A program made the position numbers and the translations under genes. Positions 1 through 6,221 of a stretch of 7,117 nucleotides of DNA are shown here, in pieces (positions within the stretch are counted from its first letter, which is position 1; each line of letters starts with the position of its first letter). This DNA comes from Merdicola sp048393175 (GTDB taxonomy: Bacteria > Bacillota > Clostridia > TANB77 > CAG-508): the NCBI GenBank assembly GCA_048393175.1, contig DBFJJM010000119.1, forward strand, positions 1 to 7,117, in the 5' to 3' direction. The notes under the pieces are model-generated. The model saw only the letters and a list, made by a program, of their open reading frames with translations, did not search any database and had not been told where the DNA came from.

Positions 1-71
1 TTTTCTTTTAATATATATTAAAAATCAATAAATTTCAATCTTTTTTCTACAAAATATCACAAATTTCTTAT

Positions 72-78
72 AAGGAGG
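72..78 (+). promoter_or_regulatory. comEA ribosome binding site
   Basis: AAGGAGG lies six bases before the comEA ATG and fixes the start. The remaining upstream stretch (1-71) is very AT-rich, and I could not pick a convincing promoter in it. Confidence 0.85.
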
Positions 79-84
79 TTTTTT

Positions 85-750
85 ATGAATTTAACTCAAA
101 AACAAAAAATTCTTTTTGTTTGCGTTATTGTTGCTATCACTATCGGAATTTTATTTTACATTTGGAAAAGTAGCTCACAAGTATCCTCTCTAGAAGTAGA
201 CTTGCAAGGCAATATAATGGAAAATGAACCATCAGAAGAGGCAAATATAACAGAAGAGGAGAGTTCCATTACCACCCCACAGACCATAATCGTTCATATT
301 GCAGGAGAAGTGGTTTCAGAAGGAATTGTTACTTTAAAAGAAGGGAGTCGCATTGCAGATGCTATTTCTTTTGCAGGAGGAACAACTTTAGAAGCAGACC
401 TTTCGGATGTCAATTTAGCCTATATTTTAGAAGATGGTCAAAAAGTCTATATTCCTAATATCCATGATAAAAAAGAAGAGGATTCTTATCCAACACAAGA
501 GATTATCTCTACTGGCTCTATCAACCATAGTTCCTCTTCTTTGGAAACTTCTCCTAGCATGATTAATATTAATACAGCTACTCAAACCCAGTTAGAAACC
601 ATTCCTGGAATTGGCCCTTCTACAGCTCTTCAAATTTTACAATATAGGAAAGAAAATGGTCCTTTTCAGTCAATAGATGAGTTAGAAAACGTAAAAGGAA
701 TCGGCCCTGCTAAATTAGAAAAAATGAAACCATTTGTTACGGTAAAATAG
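85..750 (+). CDS. comEA: ComEA-type DNA-binding competence protein (TM anchor, SLBB, helix-hairpin-helix)
   Basis: This 221-residue protein should be the membrane-anchored double-stranded-DNA receptor of the natural transformation machinery, exposed outside the membrane. Residues about 9-27 form one hydrophobic helix after a short basic N-terminus. A Ser/Glu/Thr-rich linker follows (about 30-65). Residues 67-125 match an SLBB domain (HIAGEVVSEG, then a DGQKVYIPN end). A second Ser/Thr-rich linker leads to a C-terminal ComEA helix-hairpin-helix pair (about 159-221) that opens with ININTAT and carries the hairpins PGIGPSTA (174-181) and KGIGPAKL (204-211). Order and length are those of Gram-positive ComEA. 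The start is supported by AAGGAGG at 72-78, six bases before the ATG. No comEC or comEB is in the window, so an active uptake system cannot be inferred. The 3' end overlaps the convergent cas6 by 14 bp. Confidence 0.93.
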   Translation: MNLTQKQKILFVCVIVAITIGILFYIWKSSSQVSSLEVDLQGNIMENEPSEEANITEEESSITTPQTIIVHIAGEVVSEGIVTLKEGSRIADAISFAGGTTLEADLSDVNLAYILEDGQKVYIPNIHDKKEEDSYPTQEIISTGSINHSSSSLETSPSMININTATQTQLETIPGIGPSTALQILQYRKENGPFQSIDELENVKGIGPAKLEKMKPFVTVK

Positions 751-1459
751 AAAACATTCCAAACCCACTACTTCTTTTGCTACCCATGCCTGCTTGATAA
801 AGATATTGTAGCAATAAAGTATCCCCTTTTATTTGATAGCTTCCCATCGATACTTCTATTTGCTTTTCATAAAACTTTACAACTGTTCTTTTGGGTTGAA
901 TGGGAACACATTCAAATTCATCTATTATCTTGGAAGATAAAGAAGAAATACGAATTTCTTCTTTAATATTCCTTTTTAACGTACCTAAAAATTCTTTTCT
1001 TTCAAAAGAATAATAATAATCTTTTCTAGTTGTTACATGATGCTCTCTTACAACTAACGGAGACATAAATTTAATGTTAAGTAAATTAGAACTTATCTTT
1101 TCTTCTGGTAAAAAATATACTTCTTTTACTGTCATCGAATTACAATATAAAGAAAATGGACTATTTTTTTGTTTCAAAAAGCTTTCATAAAAATCTTGTC
1201 CTAATTTTTCATCTGCTATAGCCATCGTCATGGTAAAACTTTTATCTTGTAGTTTAATAGATGTTTTTTCAAATTTTGGCTCATGAAAGAAAATAGCAAA
1301 TGTATAGGGTTTTATAATGGGGTCTTTTTGATGATAAAATCTATCATACAAATTTTGATTATATTGTTGTAATGATTTTTTAATAAAACTCATAATACTT
1401 TTTCGATACTGCAAAGGAAATTGTTCTTTTTCTAATAAAAAGAAAAGCCTAATTCTCAT
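737..1459 (-). CDS. cas6: CRISPR-associated endoribonuclease Cas6
   Basis: Cas6 cuts the long CRISPR transcript within each repeat, leaving crRNAs with an 8-nt repeat-derived 5' handle. The product is 240 residues, normal for the family. It begins MRIRLFFLLEKEQFPLQYR, the typical first beta strand and 'P-L-x-Y-R' stretch, and ends with the family's glycine-rich loop GMGSKRSSGFG (224-234) just before the C-terminus. His43 (in FYHQKD) sits where archaeal Cas6 proteins have their catalytic histidine; this is a positional inference. The frame stays open up to an ATG at 1499-1501, but the start at 1457-1459 fits better: it matches the Cas6 N-terminus, GGTGAG lies at 1464-1469, and a likely -10 box lies between the two ATGs. 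The gene stands alone beside comEA, about 4.8 kb from the array and cas2. No interference gene adjoins it. Confidence 0.9.
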   Translation of the reverse strand: MRIRLFFLLEKEQFPLQYRKSIMSFIKKSLQQYNQNLYDRFYHQKDPIIKPYTFAIFFHEPKFEKTSIKLQDKSFTMTMAIADEKLGQDFYESFLKQKNSPFSLYCNSMTVKEVYFLPEEKISSNLLNIKFMSPLVVREHHVTTRKDYYYSFERKEFLGTLKRNIKEEIRISSLSSKIIDEFECVPIQPKRTVVKFYEKQIEVSMGSYQIKGDTLLLQYLYQAGMGSKRSSGFGMFSILP

Positions 1460-1475
1460 TTTACTCACCAGAATA

Positions 1476-1484
1476 ATTATAGCA
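1476..1484 (-). promoter_or_regulatory. Probable extended -10 promoter for cas6
   Basis: On the minus strand this reads TGCTATAAT, a perfect -10 hexamer with the TG-n extension. No good -35 lies at 16-18 bp; TTGACA-like hexamers occur only at wrong spacings (12 and 22 bp). Extended -10 promoters can work without a -35. Transcription would start near 1469, almost at the cas6 ribosome binding site, giving a 5' leader of roughly 10 nt. This lets cas6 be expressed independently of the hydrogenase operon, which ends in a terminator just upstream. Confidence 0.5.
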
Positions 1485-1527
1485 TAATCACCATGTCGCA
1501 TTTTGTCGTTTCCTGTGAAGAAAAGGC

Positions 1528-1570
1528 AAAAAAAGAAGAATTTCTTTTTCTTTCAAAATTCTTCTTTTTT
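1528..1570 (-). terminator. Rho-independent terminator of the hydrogenase operon
   Basis: Fifteen-base complementary arms (1529-1543 and 1556-1570) flank a 12-base loop. On the minus strand the 3' arm ends in seven T residues followed by GCC. The hairpin lies 20 bp past the hydA stop codon and before the cas6 promoter, so it should separate the two transcription units. The stem is A/T-rich and its T-run is part of the stem. The + strand arm also ends in a T-run, so it may act in both directions. Confidence 0.75.
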
Positions 1571-1589
1571 CTTGTACAGCCTTTCCTTT

Positions 1590-3344
1590 TTAAATTTCAT
1601 ACTTTTCTTGAGGACGATAAGTAGTATGTAAATATTCATGTGCTATATGACTTCCTGGTTTTTGTAAAAATTCTTGATATAACTCTTTCATGACAGGACT
1701 TTCATGTGATTTGCGAATTTTACTTTTCTCATCTATGGTATAAAGTGCTTGTGCTCTTAATTTCCTAATATCTAGTTCTGAACGTGTTTTAGAACTTTTA
1801 ATTGGCTGTCCTCCTCCCATAACGCATCCACCTGGACAAGCCATAATTTCAACAAATTGATAATCTGCTTTTCCTTCTCTGATTTGGTCCATAATTTTTT
1901 TTGCATTGCTTAATCCGCTTGCTACTACCACTTTTATTTTCTGTCCGCCAACTTCTATTGTAGCTTGTTTGATTCCTTTTTCTCCTCTTACTTCGGTATA
2001 TTCTATTTCATCTAACTCTTTTCCTTCTAAAGTGTCAGCCGCTGTTCTTAAAGCTGCTTCCATGACGCCTCCTGTGGTTCCAAAAATAGCAGCAGCACCA
2101 GTTGCGTCTCCCATTGGGTCATCAAATTCTCCTTCTTCTAACTCGGTAAACTCAATGTTGGCTTGTTTAATCATACGGGAAAGTTCTCTTGTTGTAAGTA
2201 CATAATCCACATCTCTTATTCCTTCTACTTCCATCTCTTCTCTTTGACATTCATATTTTTTAGCAATACATGGCATAACAGAAATCATACAGATTTTTTC
2301 TGGTGATACATCATATTTTTTGGCATAATAGGATTTTACAATTGCACCAAACATTTGATGTGGAGATTTACAAGTAGATAAATGGTCTAACAAATCCGGA
2401 TAATTTTTTTCTGCAAAACGAATCCAACCTGGACTACAAGAAGTAATCATAGGAAGTGTTTTGTTTTCTTTTACTCTTTCAATAAATTCATTTGCTTCTT
2501 CCATAATCGTAAGGTCTGCTCCTGTATTGGTATCAAACACTCTATCAAATCCTAAATGTTTTAGAGCTGTCACCATTTTACCAGTTACATTGGTTCCTAC
2601 TTCCATTCCAAATTCTTCTCCTAATGCTACACGAACAGCAGGTGCTGTTTGAACTACTGTATATACTTCTGGGTCTTTTAGTGCATTCCACACCTCTTTA
2701 ATATATTCTTTTTCTTTTAATGCTCCTGTAGGACAAGCTTCAATGCATTGACCACAAAAAGTACAATTTACATCTGCTAGACTATGGTCTCCAACGGTAG
2801 AAATACAAGATTCAAAGCCTCTATTAATGCAATCAATCGCTCCAATTTCTTGTACTTTTTTACAAGCTGCTACACATCTCCTACATAAAATGCATTTATT
2901 AAAATCACGAACAATAGAAGGCGATTTATCATCAATTTTATGGTTTGTTTGCTCTCCTTCATATTCAATATGTTGTACATTAAATTTTACTGCTAGAGCT
3001 TGTAATTCACAGTTTCCATTTCGACTACAAGTTAAACAATCTCGATGATGGTTAGATAAAATCAAATCTAAAATTACTCTTCTCGATTCCATAATAGCTG
3101 GAGAATGAGTATGAACTACCATCCCTTCTTCTACTTTTTGAATGCATGAAGTAGCAAAGCCTTTTCTTCCTTCTACTTCTACAATACACATTCTACAATC
3201 TCCTACCTCATTTATTTCTTTTAAAAAACATAAAGTAGGAATATCAATACGTGCTTTTTTTGCTGCTGCTAAAATGGTAGTACCTTCTGGTACTTCTACT
3301 GGTATTCCATCAATGGTTAAATTCACTAATTTCTTTTCTGACAT
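1590..3344 (-). CDS. hydA: NADH-dependent [FeFe]-hydrogenase, catalytic subunit (HydA/HymC)
   Basis: This 584-residue subunit makes or consumes H2 at the H-cluster in a cytoplasmic HydABC complex. From the N-terminus: a plant-type [2Fe-2S] domain (C39, C50, C53, C67); a His-Cys [4Fe-4S] motif (H100, C103, C106, C112); a two-cluster ferredoxin domain (C151, C154, C157, C161 and C194, C197, C200, C204); then the H-cluster domain with L1 TSCSPGW (C303), L2 MPCIAKKYE (C359) and L3 MACPGGCVMGGGQP (C503, C507). The last 50 or so residues match the small-subunit-like tail (KELYQEFLQKPGS, then AHEYLHTTY). All cluster ligands are present. The residue after the L1 cysteine is Ser304 rather than the proton-relay cysteine of classical enzymes. 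AGGAGG at 3352-3357 supports the start. It is the last gene of the operon, 31 bp after hydB. No HydE, HydF or HydG maturase is in the window. Confidence 0.95.
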   Translation of the reverse strand: MSEKKLVNLTIDGIPVEVPEGTTILAAAKKARIDIPTLCFLKEINEVGDCRMCIVEVEGRKGFATSCIQKVEEGMVVHTHSPAIMESRRVILDLILSNHHRDCLTCSRNGNCELQALAVKFNVQHIEYEGEQTNHKIDDKSPSIVRDFNKCILCRRCVAACKKVQEIGAIDCINRGFESCISTVGDHSLADVNCTFCGQCIEACPTGALKEKEYIKEVWNALKDPEVYTVVQTAPAVRVALGEEFGMEVGTNVTGKMVTALKHLGFDRVFDTNTGADLTIMEEANEFIERVKENKTLPMITSCSPGWIRFAEKNYPDLLDHLSTCKSPHQMFGAIVKSYYAKKYDVSPEKICMISVMPCIAKKYECQREEMEVEGIRDVDYVLTTRELSRMIKQANIEFTELEEGEFDDPMGDATGAAAIFGTTGGVMEAALRTAADTLEGKELDEIEYTEVRGEKGIKQATIEVGGQKIKVVVASGLSNAKKIMDQIREGKADYQFVEIMACPGGCVMGGGQPIKSSKTRSELDIRKLRAQALYTIDEKSKIRKSHESPVMKELYQEFLQKPGSHIAHEYLHTTYRPQEKYEI

Positions 3345-3375
3345 TTCTTTTCCTCCTCTAATGGGGTTTATTTTT

Positions 3376-5238
3376 CTATTTTTTAATTGCTTTAAAAGGA
3401 CATTTGTCTACACACGTTCCACATTTAATACAAATATCTGGGTCAATTCTATGTACTTGTCTTGGCTCTCCTATAATGGCATTTACGGGACAATTTCTTT
3501 TACAAATACCACATCCTTTACATTTGTCTATATCAATTTCGATATTGGCTAATGCTTTACATTGTCCTGCTCTACACTTTTTGTATTTAATATGTTCAAT
3601 ATATTCTTCTCGGAAATATTTCAAAGTACTTAATACTGGATTGGGAGCTGTTTGCCCTAATCCACAAATAGCAGACTTTTTAATATTTAAGGCTAATTTT
3701 TCTAGTTTAAATAAATCCTCTTCTTCTCCTTTTCCTTCACAAATTTTATCTAATATTTCTAACATTCTCTTTGTTCCAATTCGGCAAGGGGTACATTTTC
3801 CACAACTTTCACTTACTGTAAAGTCCAAATAGAATTTAGCAATATTTACCATACACTTTGATTCATCCATTACAATTAATCCACCAGACCCCATCATAGA
3901 GCCAATACTTGCTAATGATTCATAATCAATTGGTGTATCTAAATGCTCTTTTGGAATACAACCACCAGAAGGACCCCCTGTTTGTGCTGCTTTAAATTCA
4001 CGATGATTTGGTATGCCTCCTCCTATGTCAAATACAATTTCTCTTAATGTGGTTCCCATCGGAACTTCTACTAATCCAATATTATTCACATTCCCTCCAA
4101 GAGCAAATACTTTTGTTCCTTTTGATTTCTCTGTTCCAATATTAGAATACCATTTAGCTCCTTTTAATAAAATACGTGTAATATTAGCATAAGTTTCTAC
4201 GTTATTAATTAATGTTGGTTTTCCCCATAATCCACAATTTGCTGGAAAAGGAGGCTTTACTCTTGGCTGTCCTCGTTTTCCTTCAATTGATTCTAATAAA
4301 GCAGTTTCCTCTCCACAAACAAAAGCTCCTGCTCCTAAACGAATTTCTATATCAAAGTCAAAATCGGTATTAAAAATATGTTTTCCTAATAATCCATATT
4401 CTCTTGCTTGGTCAATCGCAATTTGTAATCTTTTTACTGCAATTGGGTATTCTGCTCTTACATAAATATATCCCTTATCTGCTCCAATACTATATCCTGC
4501 AATTGCCATTGCTTCTAATACACTGTGAGGGTCTCCTTCTAAAATACTTCTATCCATAAAAGCTCCTGGGTCTCCCTCATCTGCATTACATACAACATAT
4601 TTTTGATTACTTTGTGCCGTTTTAGTAAAAGACCATTTCTTTCCTGTTGGAAATCCTGCTCCTCCACGTCCTCTTAGCCCAGAATTACTAATTTCTTCAA
4701 TTACTTCATCTTGAGTCATAGAGGTTAATACTTTTGCTAATGCTTTATAACCATCAAAAGCAATATATTCATCAATCTCCTCTGGGTCAATAATACCACA
4801 ATTTTTTAGGGCAATTCTTTTTTGTTTTTTATAGAAATTAAGTTCATCTAAACTTTTTACAATCGTACTGTCAATATCTCTACATAGTAATCTTTCTACT
4901 AATTTTCCCTCTACAATATGAGTCTGAATAATTTCTTCACAGTCTTGTGGAGTTACCATAGCATAAAAAGTATCTTCTGGGCGAATAATGACAATTGGTC
5001 CTTTTGCACAAAGACCAAAACACCCCGTTTGAATTACCCTTACATTTTCAATTTCTCTTTCCTTTAAAATCTCTTTAAATCGCTCCATAATTTCTGGAGA
5101 TTTAGAAGAAGTACAACCCGTCCCTCTACATACTAAAATATGTTTTTCTCTTGTATCTGCTTTGGTATTAACTCGTAAATCTAATTCTTCTCTTTTTTGT
5201 CTTCGAATTCGCTGTATCTCTTCAATCGTTTTTTTCAT
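3376..5238 (-). CDS. hydB: NuoF-like NADH/FMN subunit of the trimeric [FeFe]-hydrogenase (HydB/HymB)
   Basis: This is the flavin subunit that exchanges electrons with NAD(H). With the start chosen here it has 620 residues. Order of domains: a thioredoxin-like [2Fe-2S] domain (C37, C42, C73, C77); the NuoF core with the NADH/FMN loop GRGGAGFPTGKKW (190-202) and the NADEGDPGAF segment (218-227); an SLBB region; a [4Fe-4S] site in ESCGKCTPC (C479, C482, C485, with C525 as the likely fourth ligand); and a C-terminal two-cluster ferredoxin (C573, C576, C579, C583 and C603, C606, C609, C613). Two more cysteines, C555 and C560, lie just before the last domain. Fusion of NuoF with both extra ends is typical of HydB of HydABC enzymes. 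A GTG start 21 bp upstream is open, but AGGAGG at 5245-5250, six bases before the ATG, decides for 5238. It starts 24 bp after hydC. Confidence 0.95.
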   Translation of the reverse strand: MKKTIEEIQRIRRQKREELDLRVNTKADTREKHILVCRGTGCTSSKSPEIMERFKEILKEREIENVRVIQTGCFGLCAKGPIVIIRPEDTFYAMVTPQDCEEIIQTHIVEGKLVERLLCRDIDSTIVKSLDELNFYKKQKRIALKNCGIIDPEEIDEYIAFDGYKALAKVLTSMTQDEVIEEISNSGLRGRGGAGFPTGKKWSFTKTAQSNQKYVVCNADEGDPGAFMDRSILEGDPHSVLEAMAIAGYSIGADKGYIYVRAEYPIAVKRLQIAIDQAREYGLLGKHIFNTDFDFDIEIRLGAGAFVCGEETALLESIEGKRGQPRVKPPFPANCGLWGKPTLINNVETYANITRILLKGAKWYSNIGTEKSKGTKVFALGGNVNNIGLVEVPMGTTLREIVFDIGGGIPNHREFKAAQTGGPSGGCIPKEHLDTPIDYESLASIGSMMGSGGLIVMDESKCMVNIAKFYLDFTVSESCGKCTPCRIGTKRMLEILDKICEGKGEEEDLFKLEKLALNIKKSAICGLGQTAPNPVLSTLKYFREEYIEHIKYKKCRAGQCKALANIEIDIDKCKGCGICKRNCPVNAIIGEPRQVHRIDPDICIKCGTCVDKCPFKAIKK

Positions 5239-5244
5239 AATTTT

Positions 5245-5250
5245 CCTCCT
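5245..5250 (-). promoter_or_regulatory. hydB ribosome binding site deciding the start
   Basis: AGGAGG on the minus strand lies six bases before the ATG at 5236-5238. The alternative GTG at 5257-5259 lies upstream of this site, so the longer reading is unlikely. Confidence 0.85.
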
Positions 5251-5262
5251 TGCAACCACTGT

Positions 5263-5748
5263 TTATTTTTTCATATATTCATCTAATACTTCGTCTAATT
5301 TTTTAACTGTTGCTCTTCCATATACCTCTTCATTAATGGTAAAAACAGGTGCTAATCCGCATGCTCCTACGCATCTCGTAGCATCAATTGAAAACTTTCC
5401 ATCTGGAGTAGTTTGTCCTTCTTCAATCTGCAATCTTTCCTTTAATCTGTCTAATAAAGCTTGAGACCCCTTAACAAAACAAGCTGTTCCTAAGCATACT
5501 GAAATATTATATTTTCCTTTCGGTTCTAGGGTAAATCGAGAATAAAATGTAATGACGCCATAAATTTCGGCCATAGGAATTGATAGATAGTTTGAAATTT
5601 CTATTTGAGATGCCTTTGGAATATATCCAAATTTTTCTTGAATCTCATTTAAAACTTGAATTAAATTAGACTTATCTTTTGTATATTGTTTTAAAATTTG
5701 GTCTGTTTGTTGTGCTACTTTACATTCTGCACAGTTCTTTTTTTCCAT
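5263..5748 (-). CDS. hydC: NuoE-like [2Fe-2S] subunit of the trimeric hydrogenase (HydC/HymA)
   Basis: This small electron-transfer subunit partners HydB, as NuoE partners NuoF in complex I. It has 161 residues, the usual length. A helical N-terminal part with FGYIPKASQIEISNYL (about 40-55) and the conserved EIYGVITFYSRF segment (61-72) is followed by a thioredoxin-fold [2Fe-2S] domain with ligands C85 and C90 (CLGTAC) and C126 and C130 (CVGACG). It is the first gene of the operon. GGAGGG at 5755-5760, six bases before the ATG, supports the start. The gene symbol follows HydABC usage, and hymA is the equivalent name in other species. Two extra cysteines near the N-terminus (C6, C9) occur in many clostridial homologues and are probably not ligands of this cluster. 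Confidence 0.94.
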   Translation of the reverse strand: MEKKNCAECKVAQQTDQILKQYTKDKSNLIQVLNEIQEKFGYIPKASQIEISNYLSIPMAEIYGVITFYSRFTLEPKGKYNISVCLGTACFVKGSQALLDRLKERLQIEEGQTTPDGKFSIDATRCVGACGLAPVFTINEEVYGRATVKKLDEVLDEYMKK

Positions 5749-5775
5749 ATGATACCCTCCATTACTATGTATATT

Positions 5776-5813
5776 AAAACACTAATTTGATTATATCAAA
5801 TTAGTGTTTTTTT
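5776..5813. terminator. 35-bp perfect dyad: terminator-like hairpin and possible operator
   Basis: Sixteen-base perfectly complementary arms (5776-5791 and 5795-5810) surround a 3-base loop. On the plus strand the hairpin is followed by more T residues, making a run of seven, which is a canonical intrinsic terminator. On the minus strand the run is only four T residues before AATAT. On that strand it would end transcripts coming from the array and the broken zinc-ribbon gene, though less strongly. No plus-strand gene lies to its left in this intergenic region. Because the hydC promoter -10 box sits at its centre, a role as an operator is also possible. Confidence 0.6.
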
Positions 5814-5818
5814 CACAA
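5790..5818 (-). promoter_or_regulatory. Sigma-A-type promoter of the hydCBA operon
   Basis: On the minus strand a -35 box TTGTGA (5813-5818) is separated by exactly 17 bp from a perfect -10 box TATAAT (5790-5795). The expected start is near 5783, giving a 5' UTR of about 35 nt that ends in the hydC ribosome binding site. The -10 box spans the centre of the 16-bp-arm dyad at 5776-5810, so any protein bound to the dyad would block this promoter. It is the only good promoter I see between the broken zinc-ribbon gene and hydC. Confidence 0.65.
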
Positions 5819-5848
5819 CCTATTATTCGAATTTATTCGTCATTATTT

Positions 5849-6145
5849 TTAAATCTTTTCCCTACATTTCGGGCAAAATTTAGATTTCGATTCACAAATA
5901 TTTCCACATTTTTCACATTTTCTTAATTCTTTTTGAAGTAATATTTTCTTTTCATTATCCTCTATTTGCTTTAACAGCTTTTCAATTCTTTTTACCTGTT
6001 TTAAAAAACTATTATTTACTTCTTCTTATTCTATATATGAATGATATATTAACTTACCTGATTTATCTTCTACTGTGTTATATATATCTGTTGCAACATC
6101 TTCTACTTTTTTTGATATTTTACTAACTGTTTCTTTTAATTCCAT
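5849..6145 (-). pseudogene. Small zinc-ribbon protein gene broken by an in-frame stop
   Basis: The reading starts at an ATG (6143-6145) preceded by an AAGGGG site at 6153-6158. It encodes 39 residues beginning MELKETVSKISKKVEDVATD, then meets TAA at 6026-6028. The same frame continues without a shift for 58 more codons to a TAA at 5849-5851. This second part is a Lys/Glu-rich probable coiled coil (KRIEKLLKQIEDNEKKILLQ) followed by a C-terminal zinc ribbon, CEKC then 10 residues then CPKC. Together the parts give about 97 residues with the layout of small clostridial zinc-ribbon proteins: amphipathic N-terminal segment, coiled coil, CxxC pairs. No ATG, GTG or TTG follows the stop in frame, so the zinc ribbon has no obvious restart. 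It sits between the array and the hydrogenase promoter. The function of such proteins is unknown to me. A sequencing error at the stop cannot be excluded. Confidence 0.7.
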
Positions 6146-6221
6146 ATCTATTCCCCTTTTTTACATAATATATCAAAAATTTTCTTTTTCATATATTCCT
6201 GTCTCTATCAAATGAAAGATA

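Noticed and set aside
6..23. Perfect 18-bp palindrome upstream of comEA
   Set aside because: It is made only of A and T in a nearly pure A/T stretch, so it carries little information. No T-run or promoter arrangement supports a role.
777..814. Seven-base inverted repeat (TTGCTAC / GTAGCAA) just past the comEA stop
   Set aside because: The loop is 24 bases, there is no T-run, and it falls in the Cas6 glycine-rich coding region. It is not a credible comEA terminator.
1460..1501. Fourteen-residue N-terminal extension of Cas6 from the ATG at 1499-1501
   Set aside because: The family N-terminus is MRIRLFF at 1459, which has its own GGTGAG site, and the extension overlaps a likely promoter.
1906..2205. 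Plus-strand open frame of 99 codons opposite hydA, and similar ones at 2461-2652, 2827-3048 and 3142-3552
   Set aside because: All lie antisense to strongly conserved hydrogenase coding sequence, are Ser/Phe/Thr-rich in low-complexity fashion, and resemble no family I know.
3404..3832. Plus-strand open frames opposite hydB and hydC (also 5162-5464)
   Set aside because: They are antisense to cluster-binding domains with fixed cysteine patterns, and their translations look like reverse-frame shadows.
5239..5259. GTG start for hydB at 5257-5259
   Set aside because: The AGGAGG at 5245-5250 lies downstream of this GTG and is correctly spaced for the ATG at 5236-5238.
6026..6028. Recoding of the TAA stop in the zinc-ribbon gene
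   Set aside because: TAA ends other genes in the window normally (hydA, cas6, cas1), and I see no readthrough signal. A nonsense mutation or base error is simpler.
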